From the NCBI GenBank assembly GCA_051954935.1, contig JBQCHG010000003.1:1-22129 (forward strand): a stretch of 22,129 bases of DNA, given 5' to 3'. Positions 7,399 to 14,778 of the stretch are shown in pieces (position 1 is the stretch's first letter; each line of letters begins with the position of its first letter). The notes below the pieces were generated by a model. The model did no database searches, was not told the DNA's origin, and worked only from the letters and a program-made list of their open reading frames with translations. Made by a program: the position numbers and the translations under genes. Source of the DNA: 66-474 sp051954935. Its GTDB lineage: Bacteria > Pseudomonadota > Gammaproteobacteria > Xanthomonadales > Rhodanobacteraceae.

Positions 7399-7675
7399 AC
7401 CTGTGAATTGGCTGTCGAGCCCGGCCTGACTCACCGGGCCGCACGCCGAGGGGCGATTCCGGCGAGCAACCGTCCATGGTGCGCTTTCCCGGTCGGCGTC
7501 CATGCCGCACCCGCGGCATGCACTCTATGCCTTGCGTGGCATGGCGTAAGCCCAATGGCTTCGACCTTCTCCGGCGAGGCCAGACTACCCTCGCTCAGGC
7601 TCTTCTTCGGGGATTCCTGAGCGGGATCCACTCCGCAAACGATATAATTCCGGTGTTCTGTCCCGGGAGTCAGCC
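7399..7675. other. Non-coding gap with several hairpins between the EAL gene and tdh
   Basis: I see no convincing gene here. The gap holds four inverted repeats: GCCCGG/CCGGGC (7419-7424 with 7434-7439), the perfect 8-bp stem CATGCCGC/GCGGCATG (7501-7508 with 7513-7520), ATGCC/GGCAT (7527-7531 with 7538-7542), and CGCTCAGG/CCTGAGCG (7592-7599 with 7616-7623). None is followed by a T-run. The last lies 20 bases before the tdh TATAAT box, where it could be an operator or the end of the EAL transcript. Confidence 0.55.
7643..7648 (+). promoter_or_regulatory. Perfect TATAAT -10 box for tdh-kbl
   Basis: TATAAT lies 27 bases before the tdh ATG in an otherwise GC-rich gap. No -35 match is found at 16-18 bases (AGCGGG at 17), so an activator may be needed. 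A GGGAG ribosome site (7665-7669) sits 6 bases before the ATG. Confidence 0.5.
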
Positions 7676-8710
7676 ATGCCGCAAATGATGAAGGCGCTGG
7701 TCAAGCGCGAAGCCGCCAAGGGCATCTGGCTGGATGAAGTGCAAGTTCCGCAGATCGGCCCCAACGAGGTGCTGATCAAGCTGGAGAAGACCGCGATCTG
7801 CGGCACCGACCTGCATATCTATAACTGGGACGAGTGGGCGCAGCGCACGATCAAGCCGGGGCTGGTAATCGGCCACGAATTCGTCGGCCGCATCGTGGAC
7901 ATCGGCCCGGGCGTGCGCGGCTACACCGTCGGCCAGCGCGTTTCGGCGGAGGGCCACATCGTCTGCGGCATGTGCCGCAACTGCCGGGCGGGCCGGCCGC
8001 ACCTTTGCCCTTACACGGTCGGCATCGGCGTCAACCGCAACGGCGCATTCGCCGAATACGTCGCGATGCCGGCATCCAACCTGTGGCCGATTCCCGATGC
8101 GATTCCGTCCGAACTCGCCGCATTCTTCGACCCGTACGGCAATGCCGCGCACTGCGCGCTGGAGTTCGACCTGATCGGCGAGGACGTGCTCATCACGGGC
8201 GCCGGCCCGATCGGCATCATCGCCGCGGGCATTGCCAAGCACGTCGGCGCGCGCAACGTGGTCGTCACCGATGTCAACGACTATCGCCTGCAGCTCGCCG
8301 CCGACATGGGCGCGACGCGCGTGGTCAATGTCTCGAAGCAGTCGCTGAAGGACGTCGTCGCCGACCTGCACATGGAAGGCTTCGACGTCGGTCTGGAGAT
8401 GAGCGGCAATCCACGCGCCTTCAACGACATGCTGGACGTGATGTACCACGGCGGCAAGGTCGCCCTGCTCGGCCTGTTGCCCAAGGGCGCGGGCATTGAC
8501 TGGGATCGCGTGATCTTCAAAGGCCTGGTGCTGCACGGCATCTACGGTCGACGCATGTACGAGACCTGGTACAAGATGACGCAGATGCTGCTGACCGGCT
8601 TCCCCCTGCAGAAGGTGCTGACGCACCAGATCGCGATCGACGACTTCCAGAAAGGTTTCGACCTGATGGCATCGGGCCAGTGCGGCAAGGTCGTGTGTTC
8701 CTGGGCCTGA
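7676..8710 (+). CDS. tdh: L-threonine 3-dehydrogenase
   Basis: Tdh oxidises L-threonine with NAD+ to 2-amino-3-oxobutyrate, which Kbl then cleaves. The 344-residue zinc-dependent medium-chain dehydrogenase aligns end to end with the enterobacterial enzyme. Visible features are the catalytic-zinc segment AICGTDLHIYNWDEW (Cys41) and GHEFVG, and the structural-zinc cysteine cluster CGMCRNCRAGRPHLC. Also present are the NAD-binding loop GAGPIGIIAAGIAKHVGARN and the C-terminal DDFQKGFDLMASGQCGKV. The ATG at 7676 has a good GGGAG ribosome site. A second in-frame ATG three codons later (MKAL) matches the usual start of homologues, so the first few residues are uncertain. kbl follows 45 bases downstream in the same direction. 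Confidence 0.97.
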   Translation: MPQMMKALVKREAAKGIWLDEVQVPQIGPNEVLIKLEKTAICGTDLHIYNWDEWAQRTIKPGLVIGHEFVGRIVDIGPGVRGYTVGQRVSAEGHIVCGMCRNCRAGRPHLCPYTVGIGVNRNGAFAEYVAMPASNLWPIPDAIPSELAAFFDPYGNAAHCALEFDLIGEDVLITGAGPIGIIAAGIAKHVGARNVVVTDVNDYRLQLAADMGATRVVNVSKQSLKDVVADLHMEGFDVGLEMSGNPRAFNDMLDVMYHGGKVALLGLLPKGAGIDWDRVIFKGLVLHGIYGRRMYETWYKMTQMLLTGFPLQKVLTHQIAIDDFQKGFDLMASGQCGKVVCSWA

Positions 8711-8755
8711 CGCGCCACCCCGTCCGGTCCCCCATTCCGCTTCAGGGCCTTGCAA

Positions 8756-9955
8756 ATGACCTACGCCGCACAAGACCGTTTCACCAGCGAACTCGACGCG
8801 ATCCGCGATTCGGGCCTGTACAAGTCCGAACGCATCATCGTCTCGCCGCAATCGGCGGAGATCACCCTAGCCGACGGCCGCAAGGTGTTGAACTTCTGCG
8901 CCAACAACTACCTGGGGCTGGCCGACCATCCGCGCCTGATAGAGGCGGCCAAGCGCGCGCTGGACACGCACGGTTTCGGCATGGCTTCGGTGCGCTTCAT
9001 CTGCGGCACGCAGGACCTGCACAAGGAGCTGGAGCAGAAGATCGCGAAATTCTTCGGCACCGATGATGCGATCCTCTACGCCGCCTGCTTCGACGCCAAC
9101 GGCGGCCTGTTCGAGCCGCTGCTGGGCGAACAGGACGCGATCATCTCCGACGTGCTGAACCACGCCTCGATCATCGACGGCATCCGCCTGTGCAAGGCCA
9201 AGCGCTTCCGCTACGCCAATTGCGACACGGCGGACCTTGAGAAGCAACTGCAGGCCGCCGATGCGATCGGCGCGCGCAGCAAGATGATTTCGTCGGACGG
9301 CGTGTTCTCGATGGATGGCTTCATCGCACCGTTGGACAAAATCACTGCGCTGGCGAAGCAGTACAACGCGCTGGTGCACATCGACGAGTGCCACGCCACC
9401 GGCTTTCTCGGCTCGACCGGCCGCGGCTCGGCGGAAGTGCACGGCGTGATGGACCGGATCGACGTGTTCACCGGCACCCTCGGCAAGGCGCTTGGCGGCG
9501 CGGTCGGCGGCTTCACCACCGGACGCGGGGAGATCATCGAGATGCTGCGCCAGCGCTCTCGGCCTTATCTGTTCTCCAACTCGCTACCGCCGCACGTGGT
9601 CGCTGCGGCCATCGAAGTGTTCGACATGCTCGGCGAAGCCGGCGAGCTGCGCGAGAAGCTGATGGCGAACACGCGCTATTTCCGCGAAAAGATGGCCGCG
9701 GCGGGTTTCGACATCAAGCCGGGCACGCATCCCATCGTGCCGGTGATGATCCACGACGCGAAACTGGCGCAGAGCTTCGCCGCCAAGCTGCTGGAACACG
9801 GCATTTATGCGATCGGCTTCTTCTTCCCGGTCGTGGCACAAGGCCAGGCGCGCATCCGCACCCAGATGTCCGCCGCCCATACGCGCGAGCATCTGGATCG
9901 CGCCATCGCGGCGTTCACCTCGGTCGGTCGCGAGCTGGGCCTGCTCAAGACCTGA
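8756..9955 (+). CDS. kbl: 2-amino-3-ketobutyrate CoA ligase (glycine C-acetyltransferase)
   Basis: Kbl cleaves 2-amino-3-oxobutyrate with CoA to glycine and acetyl-CoA, the second step of threonine breakdown begun by Tdh. The 399-residue PLP enzyme belongs to the alpha-oxoamine synthase family and is one residue longer than the E. coli protein. The PLP-binding lysine is K244 in TGTLGKALGGAVGG. The cofactor-contact segment HIDECHATGFLG (D210, H213) and the substrate region NFCANNYLGLADHP are conserved. Start at ATG 8756; the TTG two codons earlier is less likely, and the ribosome site (AGGGCC) is modest. Its last 11 bases overlap the end of the convergent pseudouridine synthase gene. Confidence 0.97.
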   Translation: MTYAAQDRFTSELDAIRDSGLYKSERIIVSPQSAEITLADGRKVLNFCANNYLGLADHPRLIEAAKRALDTHGFGMASVRFICGTQDLHKELEQKIAKFFGTDDAILYAACFDANGGLFEPLLGEQDAIISDVLNHASIIDGIRLCKAKRFRYANCDTADLEKQLQAADAIGARSKMISSDGVFSMDGFIAPLDKITALAKQYNALVHIDECHATGFLGSTGRGSAEVHGVMDRIDVFTGTLGKALGGAVGGFTTGRGEIIEMLRQRSRPYLFSNSLPPHVVAAAIEVFDMLGEAGELREKLMANTRYFREKMAAAGFDIKPGTHPIVPVMIHDAKLAQSFAAKLLEHGIYAIGFFFPVVAQGQARIRTQMSAAHTREHLDRAIAAFTSVGRELGLLKT

Positions 9956-10736
9956 GTTTTTTCGATTCAGGTGCGAGCGCGGCGATTTCCGCATGGCCCA
10001 GTCGCCGCCACGATCCCTTCGCGAGGTCACCCAACGCGAGCGGGCCGATCGCTACGCGGATCAGGCGAAGCACTTCGTAGTCCAGCGCCGCGAGCATGCG
10101 GCGGATCTGCCGATTGCGGCCCTGGTCCAGCACGATCTCGAGCCAGGCGTTCTTCTCGCCGGCGCGGAGCAGCGACACCGCGCGGGCGGAAAGTTTTTCA
10201 CCGCGATCCACCACGCCCACGCGCAATTGCTGCAAGGCTGGCGCATCCGGCACACCGCGCACCTGCACGTGGTAGGTCTTGGGCAAATGGAAAGACGGCT
10301 CGGTGATCCGCGCGGCCCATTCCGGATCGTTGCCCATCAGCAGCAGACCCTCGCTGGCTTTGTCCAGGCGCCCGACCGGTGCAAGCCACGGCAGATCGGC
10401 ACCCTCGAGCAGCTCGTAGATCGTCGCCCGTCCGTGCTCGTCGGCCGCGCTGACCACTACGCCACGCGGTTTGTTCAGGGCGATGCACACGCGGTCGCGG
10501 GCTTTCAGCGGAACGCCATCAACCGCGATATCAGCGCCAGAGGCAGTACGATGCTCGGGGTCGCGCACCATCCGTCCGTCAACGCTGACACGCCCGGCGC
10601 GAACCCATTCCTCGGCGCGGCTTCGCGAACACACCCCGGACTTGGAGAGCACGCGCGCAAGTCCGTGGGCGCCAGCCGACGAATTATTCGCGGTTCGCGC
10701 GACCCCGCTGCGATTCTGGCGGTGTTGCTGACGCAT
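9945..10736 (-). CDS. RsuA/RluB/RluE-family rRNA pseudouridine synthase
   Basis: The 263-residue protein has an N-terminal S4 RNA-binding domain (about 25-75, GLARVLSKSGVCSRSRAEEWVRAGRVSVDG) and a catalytic pseudouridine synthase domain. The catalytic Asp is D125 in VGRLDKASEGLLL, and the family motif GRNRQIRRML (206-215) is present. The family converts specific rRNA uridines to pseudouridine, mostly in 23S rRNA (RluB, RluE, RluF) or 16S rRNA (RsuA). I cannot fix the target site from sequence alone. The N-terminal 20 residues (MRQQHRQNRSGVARTANNSS) are basic, polar and poorly conserved-looking. The start at ATG 10736 lies just beyond the terminator that closes the upstream OmpA-family gene, so it should have its own promoter. 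Its 3' end overlaps kbl. Confidence 0.92.
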   Translation of the reverse strand: MRQQHRQNRSGVARTANNSSAGAHGLARVLSKSGVCSRSRAEEWVRAGRVSVDGRMVRDPEHRTASGADIAVDGVPLKARDRVCIALNKPRGVVVSAADEHGRATIYELLEGADLPWLAPVGRLDKASEGLLLMGNDPEWAARITEPSFHLPKTYHVQVRGVPDAPALQQLRVGVVDRGEKLSARAVSLLRAGEKNAWLEIVLDQGRNRQIRRMLAALDYEVLRLIRVAIGPLALGDLAKGSWRRLGHAEIAALAPESKKLRS

Positions 10737-10765
10737 TCCTGGACGTTCTGCCGCTTTCACAAAAG

Positions 10766-10791
10766 AAAAGCCCGGCTTGCGCCGGGCTTTT
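10766..10791 (-). terminator. Strong rho-independent terminator after the OmpA-family gene
   Basis: AAAAGCCCGGC (10766-10776), loop TTGC, and GCCGGGCTTTT (10781-10791) form a perfect 11-bp stem. On the minus strand the stem is followed by TTTTCTTTT, a good U-tract, 38 bases past the stop of the OmpA-family gene. The plus side also has a short T-run, so it may work both ways. Confidence 0.93.
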
Positions 10792-10828
10792 CGATTTCCC
10801 ACTGGTCCGGCACGGAGCCGGATCCAGC

Positions 10829-12076
10829 TTACTGCTGTTGCTGCTGCTCTTGACCTTGCGCAGCGTTCTGGCCCTGCACCACCAGTTCGACGCGACGGTT
10901 GCGCTGACGGCCAGCCGCGGTCTTGTTGGTGTCGATCGGGTGCGTCTCGCCGAAGCCCTTCACCGCGGTGATGCGGTCGGCCGAGATGCCGTGGGACGTC
11001 AGATAACCGTCCACGATGTTCGCACGACGCTCGGACAGGCCCTGGTTGTACTTCTCGGTGCCGACCGAGTCGGTGTAGCCGTCGATCTCGATCTGGACCT
11101 GCGGATAGCGGTTCAGCGTATCCACGGCCTGGTCGAGGATGGCCATCGAATCGGCCGTCGGTTCCTTCAGGGTCGGGGCGATGTTCGTCTCGCCCTTCTT
11201 CGGACGGTCGAACTTGAAGTTCACGCCGCGCAGGTCGATGACCACGTTCTGCGGGCAGCCGTCCGGACCGACGATCGTGCCGGGGGGCGTGTTCGGGCAC
11301 TTGTCGTTGCAGTCGTTGACGCCGTCATGGTCGCTGTCCATCTGCGAACAATCAACCGGCGGCGGAGCAGCCGGGGGCGGCGGCGGCGGTGCGGCATGGC
11401 CCATCTTGATGACCAGACCGACGGTGGCCAGACCATCGAGCCACTGCTTGGGTCCATAGGTGTGGGGAAGCCCCGGCCCTGCGAGACCAGCCAATTGCGC
11501 CGAAACCGTATCCCGGTAGTAGCGCGCAGCCAGTTCGCCGCGCAGCGCGACCCGGTCGTTGACGTTGTAAAGAACGCCGACGCCCACGGTGGCCATCGGG
11601 CCCCAACTATCTTGCCTTGGGCCTATCCCGTTCGGGCCGCCGGCGCTCGCAAGCACCCCGGACACGGCGGCATGGCGTACCGCGCCAATACCGCCCATCA
11701 CGTAGGGACGCCAGGTCGAAGCAGGGTCCATGAAATACCAGCGACCCGCGACATCAAGCTGGATGCTCTCCCACTGCTTGCCCGCCCTTATCGAACTATC
11801 CTTGTAATCGGCGTTGTCAATCAAACCTTCAACGTCGATCGTAAGGTTGGGATTCACCCAGAAACCCACTCCGATCCCGCCAGCTGCGCTCGACTGCACC
11901 TGTCGACCGGAATCCGGGACCGCCACACCAATCCGCGGAACGATGTACCAGCTGCTATAGCCGGTATTCGCTTCCATGGAACCTTGCATGCCGGTGTCCT
12001 GGGCATGAGCAACGCTCACGGCGCCGGCACTTCCCAAGACCAGCGCAATCAGTGCGCACAAGCCTTTACGTTTCAT
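10829..12076 (-). CDS. OmpA/OprF-family outer-membrane protein with TSP3-like linker and peptidoglycan-binding domain
   Basis: This 415-residue protein would anchor the outer membrane to peptidoglycan. A signal peptide (residues 1-25, cleavage after AVSVAHA) leads into an eight-strand beta-barrel-like region (about 40-226). Then come a Pro-rich linker (230-240) and a thrombospondin-3-like calcium-binding segment (DSDHDGVNDCNDKCPNTPPG, about 248-267) with four Cys in this region. The OmpA C-terminal domain follows (about 285-400), with the peptidoglycan-binding signature DGYTDSVGT...LSERRANIV (D336 and R351) and GFGETHPIDTN...RQRNRRVEL. It ends in a Gln-rich tail with five final Gln. ATG 12076 was chosen because it starts the signal peptide and has AGGAG 6 bases upstream. 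The gene has its own terminator and an approximately 124-base leader. Confidence 0.95.
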   Translation of the reverse strand: MKRKGLCALIALVLGSAGAVSVAHAQDTGMQGSMEANTGYSSWYIVPRIGVAVPDSGRQVQSSAAGGIGVGFWVNPNLTIDVEGLIDNADYKDSSIRAGKQWESIQLDVAGRWYFMDPASTWRPYVMGGIGAVRHAAVSGVLASAGGPNGIGPRQDSWGPMATVGVGVLYNVNDRVALRGELAARYYRDTVSAQLAGLAGPGLPHTYGPKQWLDGLATVGLVIKMGHAAPPPPPPAAPPPVDCSQMDSDHDGVNDCNDKCPNTPPGTIVGPDGCPQNVVIDLRGVNFKFDRPKKGETNIAPTLKEPTADSMAILDQAVDTLNRYPQVQIEIDGYTDSVGTEKYNQGLSERRANIVDGYLTSHGISADRITAVKGFGETHPIDTNKTAAGRQRNRRVELVVQGQNAAQGQEQQQQQ

Positions 12077-12107
12077 CGGAGTCTCCTTTTGTTGTTTCTC
12101 TGCGCCC

Positions 12108-12123
12108 CCACCACCTCCGGTGG
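12108..12123 (-). promoter_or_regulatory. Leader hairpin that displays a Shine-Dalgarno-like loop
   Basis: On the minus strand CCACC-GGAGGT-GGTGG forms a 5-bp stem with GGAGGT in the loop, about 31 bases before the OmpA-family start codon and upstream of its real ribosome site at 12083-12087. Porin leaders are often targets of Hfq-dependent small RNAs. A role as ribosome standby site or sRNA target is speculative. Confidence 0.3.
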
Positions 12124-12206
12124 AACGCAAACAAAACGCGTACACCTTGCTACGCAGGGCTAGCGGTTCCGGCGCTGAATACCCCGGACTCCGCTGAGGC
12201 AGGCGC

Positions 12207-12212
12207 AGTTTA
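12207..12212 (-). promoter_or_regulatory. Probable extended -10 for the OmpA-family gene
   Basis: The minus strand reads GTTTTTTGC-TAAACT: an extended -10 (TGC-TAAACT) preceded by an AT-rich stretch unusual for this GC-rich region. Transcription would start near 12200, giving a leader of about 124 bases. No good -35 hexamer is visible. Confidence 0.42.
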
Positions 12213-12275
12213 GCAAAAAACAAACAATTGACGCCAGAGGGTTAAAACCCGTTCACGGTCAAGTCAGTCGCGTGC

Positions 12276-13709
12276 TCAGGGCGTGAAAAGACCAAGGAAA
12301 TCCGCTACCTGCATGGCTTCCATCGCTTCCGTCCGGGCACAGGCATTCAGGATCCTGCGGACCTGTTCCGGGGCGAAATGCCCGGACAATGCTTTTTCGA
12401 ATTTAGCCTCCAGTACCGGAATGCCCTCCGCGCGGCGTTTGCGATGGCCGATCGGATAATCAATGGAAATTTTTTCGCTCGGCGTACCGTCCTTGAAAAA
12501 CACCTGCACGGAATTGCCGATGTAACGTTTTTCAGGATCGAAATAATCGCGGGTGAATTGCGGGTTCTCGATCACCACCATTTTCTCGCGCAGGGCATCG
12601 ATGCGCGGATCGGCAGCGACCGCGTCGGTGTAATCCTCGGCGCTCAGGCGGCCGAAGATCAACGGCACTGCGACCATGTACTGGATGCAGTGGTCGCGAT
12701 CAGCGTAGTTGGCCAGCGGCCCGGTCTTGTCGATGATGCGTGCGCCAGCTTCCTGGGTTTCGATCTCGATGCGCTCGATCTGGTCCAGGCGATCCTTCAC
12801 CCCGGCGTGCAGCCTCATCGCGCACTCCACCGCAGTCTGCGCGTGGAATTCGGCCGGATAGGAAATCTTGAAGAGCACGTTTTCCATCACGTAGCTGCCG
12901 AACGGCCGTTCGAACTCGAACGGCTTGCCACGGAATGCGACGTCGTAGAAGCCCCATGTCGGCGCGCTCAGCGCGGATGGATAGCCGGTTTCGTCCTTCT
13001 CGACCGCATTCAAGGCATGGATCACTGCGCGCCGGCAGGCATCGCCGGCGGCCCAGCTCTTGCGCGGGCCGGTGTTCGGGGCATGCCTGTAGGTGCGCAG
13101 CGCACCGCCGTCGATCCAGCTGTTGGACACCGCGTTGATCACCTGCTCGCGATCGCCTCCCAGCATCGCGGTTGCCACCGCGGTGGAAGCCAGTCGCACC
13201 AGGATCACGTGATCCAGGCCGACACGGTTGAACGAATTCTTCAGTGCGTAGCAGCCCTGGATTTCGTGCGCCTTGACGGCCCATCCCAGCACGTCGCGCA
13301 CCGTGATGGATTCGCCACGCCTGCCCAGATAGTCGGCGAGCGCCAGAACCGTACCGAGGTTGTCGGAAGGATGGCCCCACTCGGCGGCCAGCCAGGTGTC
13401 GTTGAAATCAAGCCAGCGGATTTGCGTGCCGATGCAGAATGCCGCCTGCGCCGGATCCAGCTGCAATGAAGTGCCCGGCACCCGCGCCCCGCCTTCCAGC
13501 GTGGCGCCCGGCACGACCGGCGCGATGTGCTTGACGCACTGCGGGAACTTCATCGCCAACATCGCACAGCCGAGTGAGTCCATCAGCATGTAGCGCGCGG
13601 TGCGGAACGCCTCTTCCGATTCGATTTCGTAGCCTGTGACGTAATCGGCGATATCCACCAACGGCTGGTCGGGATTCGGGCGCTGCGCGGAACGGATGTC
13701 GTGGCTCAT
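12276..13709 (-). CDS. prpD: 2-methylcitrate dehydratase
   Basis: PrpD dehydrates 2-methylcitrate to 2-methyl-cis-aconitate in the methylcitrate cycle, which disposes of propionyl-CoA. The 477-residue MmgE/PrpD-family protein matches the enterobacterial PrpD closely along its whole length (483 residues there). Landmarks include IRWLDFNDTWLAAEWGHPSD near residue 105, KAHEIQGCYALKNSFNRVGL, TYRHAPNTGPRKSWAAGDA, FGSYVMENVLFKISYPAEFH and ADRDHCIQYMVAVPLIFGRL. This is the cofactor-free PrpD type, not the AcnD/PrpF iron-sulphur route. The start at ATG 13709 (MSHDIRSAQRP) fits; an upstream start at 13733 is possible. It is separated from prpC and prpB by about 4 kb of plus-strand genes, so it is transcribed on its own. 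Confidence 0.96.
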   Translation of the reverse strand: MSHDIRSAQRPNPDQPLVDIADYVTGYEIESEEAFRTARYMLMDSLGCAMLAMKFPQCVKHIAPVVPGATLEGGARVPGTSLQLDPAQAAFCIGTQIRWLDFNDTWLAAEWGHPSDNLGTVLALADYLGRRGESITVRDVLGWAVKAHEIQGCYALKNSFNRVGLDHVILVRLASTAVATAMLGGDREQVINAVSNSWIDGGALRTYRHAPNTGPRKSWAAGDACRRAVIHALNAVEKDETGYPSALSAPTWGFYDVAFRGKPFEFERPFGSYVMENVLFKISYPAEFHAQTAVECAMRLHAGVKDRLDQIERIEIETQEAGARIIDKTGPLANYADRDHCIQYMVAVPLIFGRLSAEDYTDAVAADPRIDALREKMVVIENPQFTRDYFDPEKRYIGNSVQVFFKDGTPSEKISIDYPIGHRKRRAEGIPVLEAKFEKALSGHFAPEQVRRILNACARTEAMEAMQVADFLGLFTP

Positions 13710-13764
13710 GGCGGGCAATTCCTGGCAAGGCAAACCGTTTATTGTGCCAGATCATCACGGCATC

Positions 13765-13794
13765 TTGACTTGGCAGCCGTGCGCTGACGAGAAT
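13765..13794 (+). promoter_or_regulatory. Sigma70-type promoter for the terC riboswitch transcript
   Basis: TTGACT (13765-13770) matches the -35 consensus in five of six bases. GAGAAT (13789-13794), 18 bases on, matches the -10 in four of six. The predicted start near 13801 falls directly before the first stem of the riboswitch, which supports both calls. It is divergent from prpD. Confidence 0.6.
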
Positions 13795-13802
13795 GGCGCG
13801 TA

Positions 13803-13939
13803 CCCGGAAGGGAGTAGCTCGGGGTCGGAACTCGATCCGATCCTTTGCGGCGATCGTCAACACGAACGCGCATGCGTTCCGGTCGCCGCGCGGTCCTTGC
13901 GCGCCCCTGCGCAAAAGGCCCGCGGGCGAGACTTCCGCG
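13803..13939 (+). promoter_or_regulatory. yybP-ykoY manganese riboswitch aptamer
   Basis: The class is defined by two conserved loops that meet at a Mn2+/Mg2+ site, closed by a helix. All are visible. Closing helix P1 is CGGAAG (13805-13810) with CTTCCG (13932-13937), a perfect 6-bp match. The loop-1 motif GGGAGTAGC is at 13810-13818. The loop-3 motif GCGAGAC (13926-13932) leads straight into the P1 3' strand. Between them are a CGTCAACAC segment (13855-13863), a GGCGA/TCGCC stem around it, and a GC-rich stem beginning near 13890 (GGTCCTTGCGC). The class is commonly found before TerC-family and other Mn-export genes, and terC follows here. The identity rests on motif memory and not on a covariance search. 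Confidence 0.8.
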
Positions 13940-13975
13940 AACGCCACCCGCAACGTGCGGGGGTGCGCGTTCGCG
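13936..13975 (+). promoter_or_regulatory. Expression-platform hairpin after the riboswitch
   Basis: CGCGAACGC (13936-13944) pairs perfectly with GCGTTCGCG (13967-13975). Inside it CACCC pairs with GGGTG and GCA with TGC, so this is a long, very stable stem. Its first two bases are the last two of riboswitch P1 (CTTCCG), so the two helices compete at their border. No T-run follows, which argues for control of translation or Rho access over classical intrinsic termination. Confidence 0.55.
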
Positions 13976-14005
13976 GACTGTTCCCGCACGCAACATGGGC
14001 CACCG

Positions 14006-14710
14006 ATGAATTACCTCACCCACCCGTTTGCCTCGGTTTCCGATCCGGCCTTCTGGTCGGGCTTGGCTTCGATCATCCTGATCGATCTGGTGCTCGCCGG
14101 CGACAACGCGATCGTGATCGCGCTGGCCGCGCGCAACCTGCCGCATCGCCTGCAGATGCGCGCAATCTTCTGGGGCACATTCGGCGCGATCGTGGTGCGT
14201 ATCGCCATGACCGCCGGCGTGCTGTGGCTTTTGAAGATCCCCGGCCTGATGCTGGTCGGCGGTCTGGTCCTTCTGCCAATCGCGTGGCGGCTGCTGCAAC
14301 ACAGCGAGGACAAGCATCATGTGCGCACCGCCTCCGGCTTCTGGAGCGCGATGTTCACGATCGTCATCGCTGACGCGCTGATGGGGCTGGACAACGTGCT
14401 GGCGATCGCCGGTGCGTCCAAGGGCCACCTGGGCCTGGTGATCATCGGATTGTTGATCAGCGTTCCGCTGGTGGTGTGGGGCTCGACCCTGATCCTGAAG
14501 CTGCTCGCGCGCTGGCCGGCGATCATTTACCTCGGCGCCGCTGCGATCGCATGGACCGCCGCCCGCATGGTGACGGAGGACGATCTGGTGGACGATTGGT
14601 TCGATGCCCACATGGCCCTGGATTACGCCGTGATCGCCGTGTTCGTGCTCGGCATCGTGGCGCTCGGCTGGTGGACGCAGCGACGCAAGCGGGCGGGAAT
14701 CACGGCATAG
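14006..14710 (+). CDS. TerC-family integral membrane protein, probable manganese exporter
   Basis: The 234-residue protein has about seven hydrophobic segments and the two internal TerC half-repeats. Each contains intramembrane acidic residues: IDLVLAGDNAIVIALAAR (D27, D33) and ADALMGLDNVLAIAGA (D123, D129). TerC proteins controlled by yybP-ykoY riboswitches are linked to Mn2+ efflux or to metal loading of exported enzymes; others are tied to tellurite resistance. With the riboswitch in front, manganese export is the best inference. Start at ATG 14006 (MNYLTHPFASVSDPAFW); the Shine-Dalgarno is poor. A five-codon reading frame, ATG GGC CAC CGA TGA (13995-14009), overlaps this start and might couple translation. 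Longer in-frame starts would run through the riboswitch and are rejected. Confidence 0.93.
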   Translation: MNYLTHPFASVSDPAFWSGLASIILIDLVLAGDNAIVIALAARNLPHRLQMRAIFWGTFGAIVVRIAMTAGVLWLLKIPGLMLVGGLVLLPIAWRLLQHSEDKHHVRTASGFWSAMFTIVIADALMGLDNVLAIAGASKGHLGLVIIGLLISVPLVVWGSTLILKLLARWPAIIYLGAAAIAWTAARMVTEDDLVDDWFDAHMALDYAVIAVFVLGIVALGWWTQRRKRAGITA

Positions 14711-14778
14711 GCGCATGCGCTTGCGGGATGCTCGGCGCGAGGGCATCCTCAAACGCCCGTTTGACTGCAGCATTGGCG

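Noticed and set aside
7670..8851. Open frame of 393 codons on the minus strand opposite tdh
   Set aside because: It mirrors the codon phase of tdh and has a His/Asp/Val-rich composition expected from the reverse complement of a coding frame.
13725..13752. Possible sigma54 promoter before prpD (TGGCAC ... TTTGC)
   Set aside because: The GG and GC elements are about 15 bases apart instead of the required 10, so this is not a -24/-12 promoter even though enterobacterial prp operons use sigma54.
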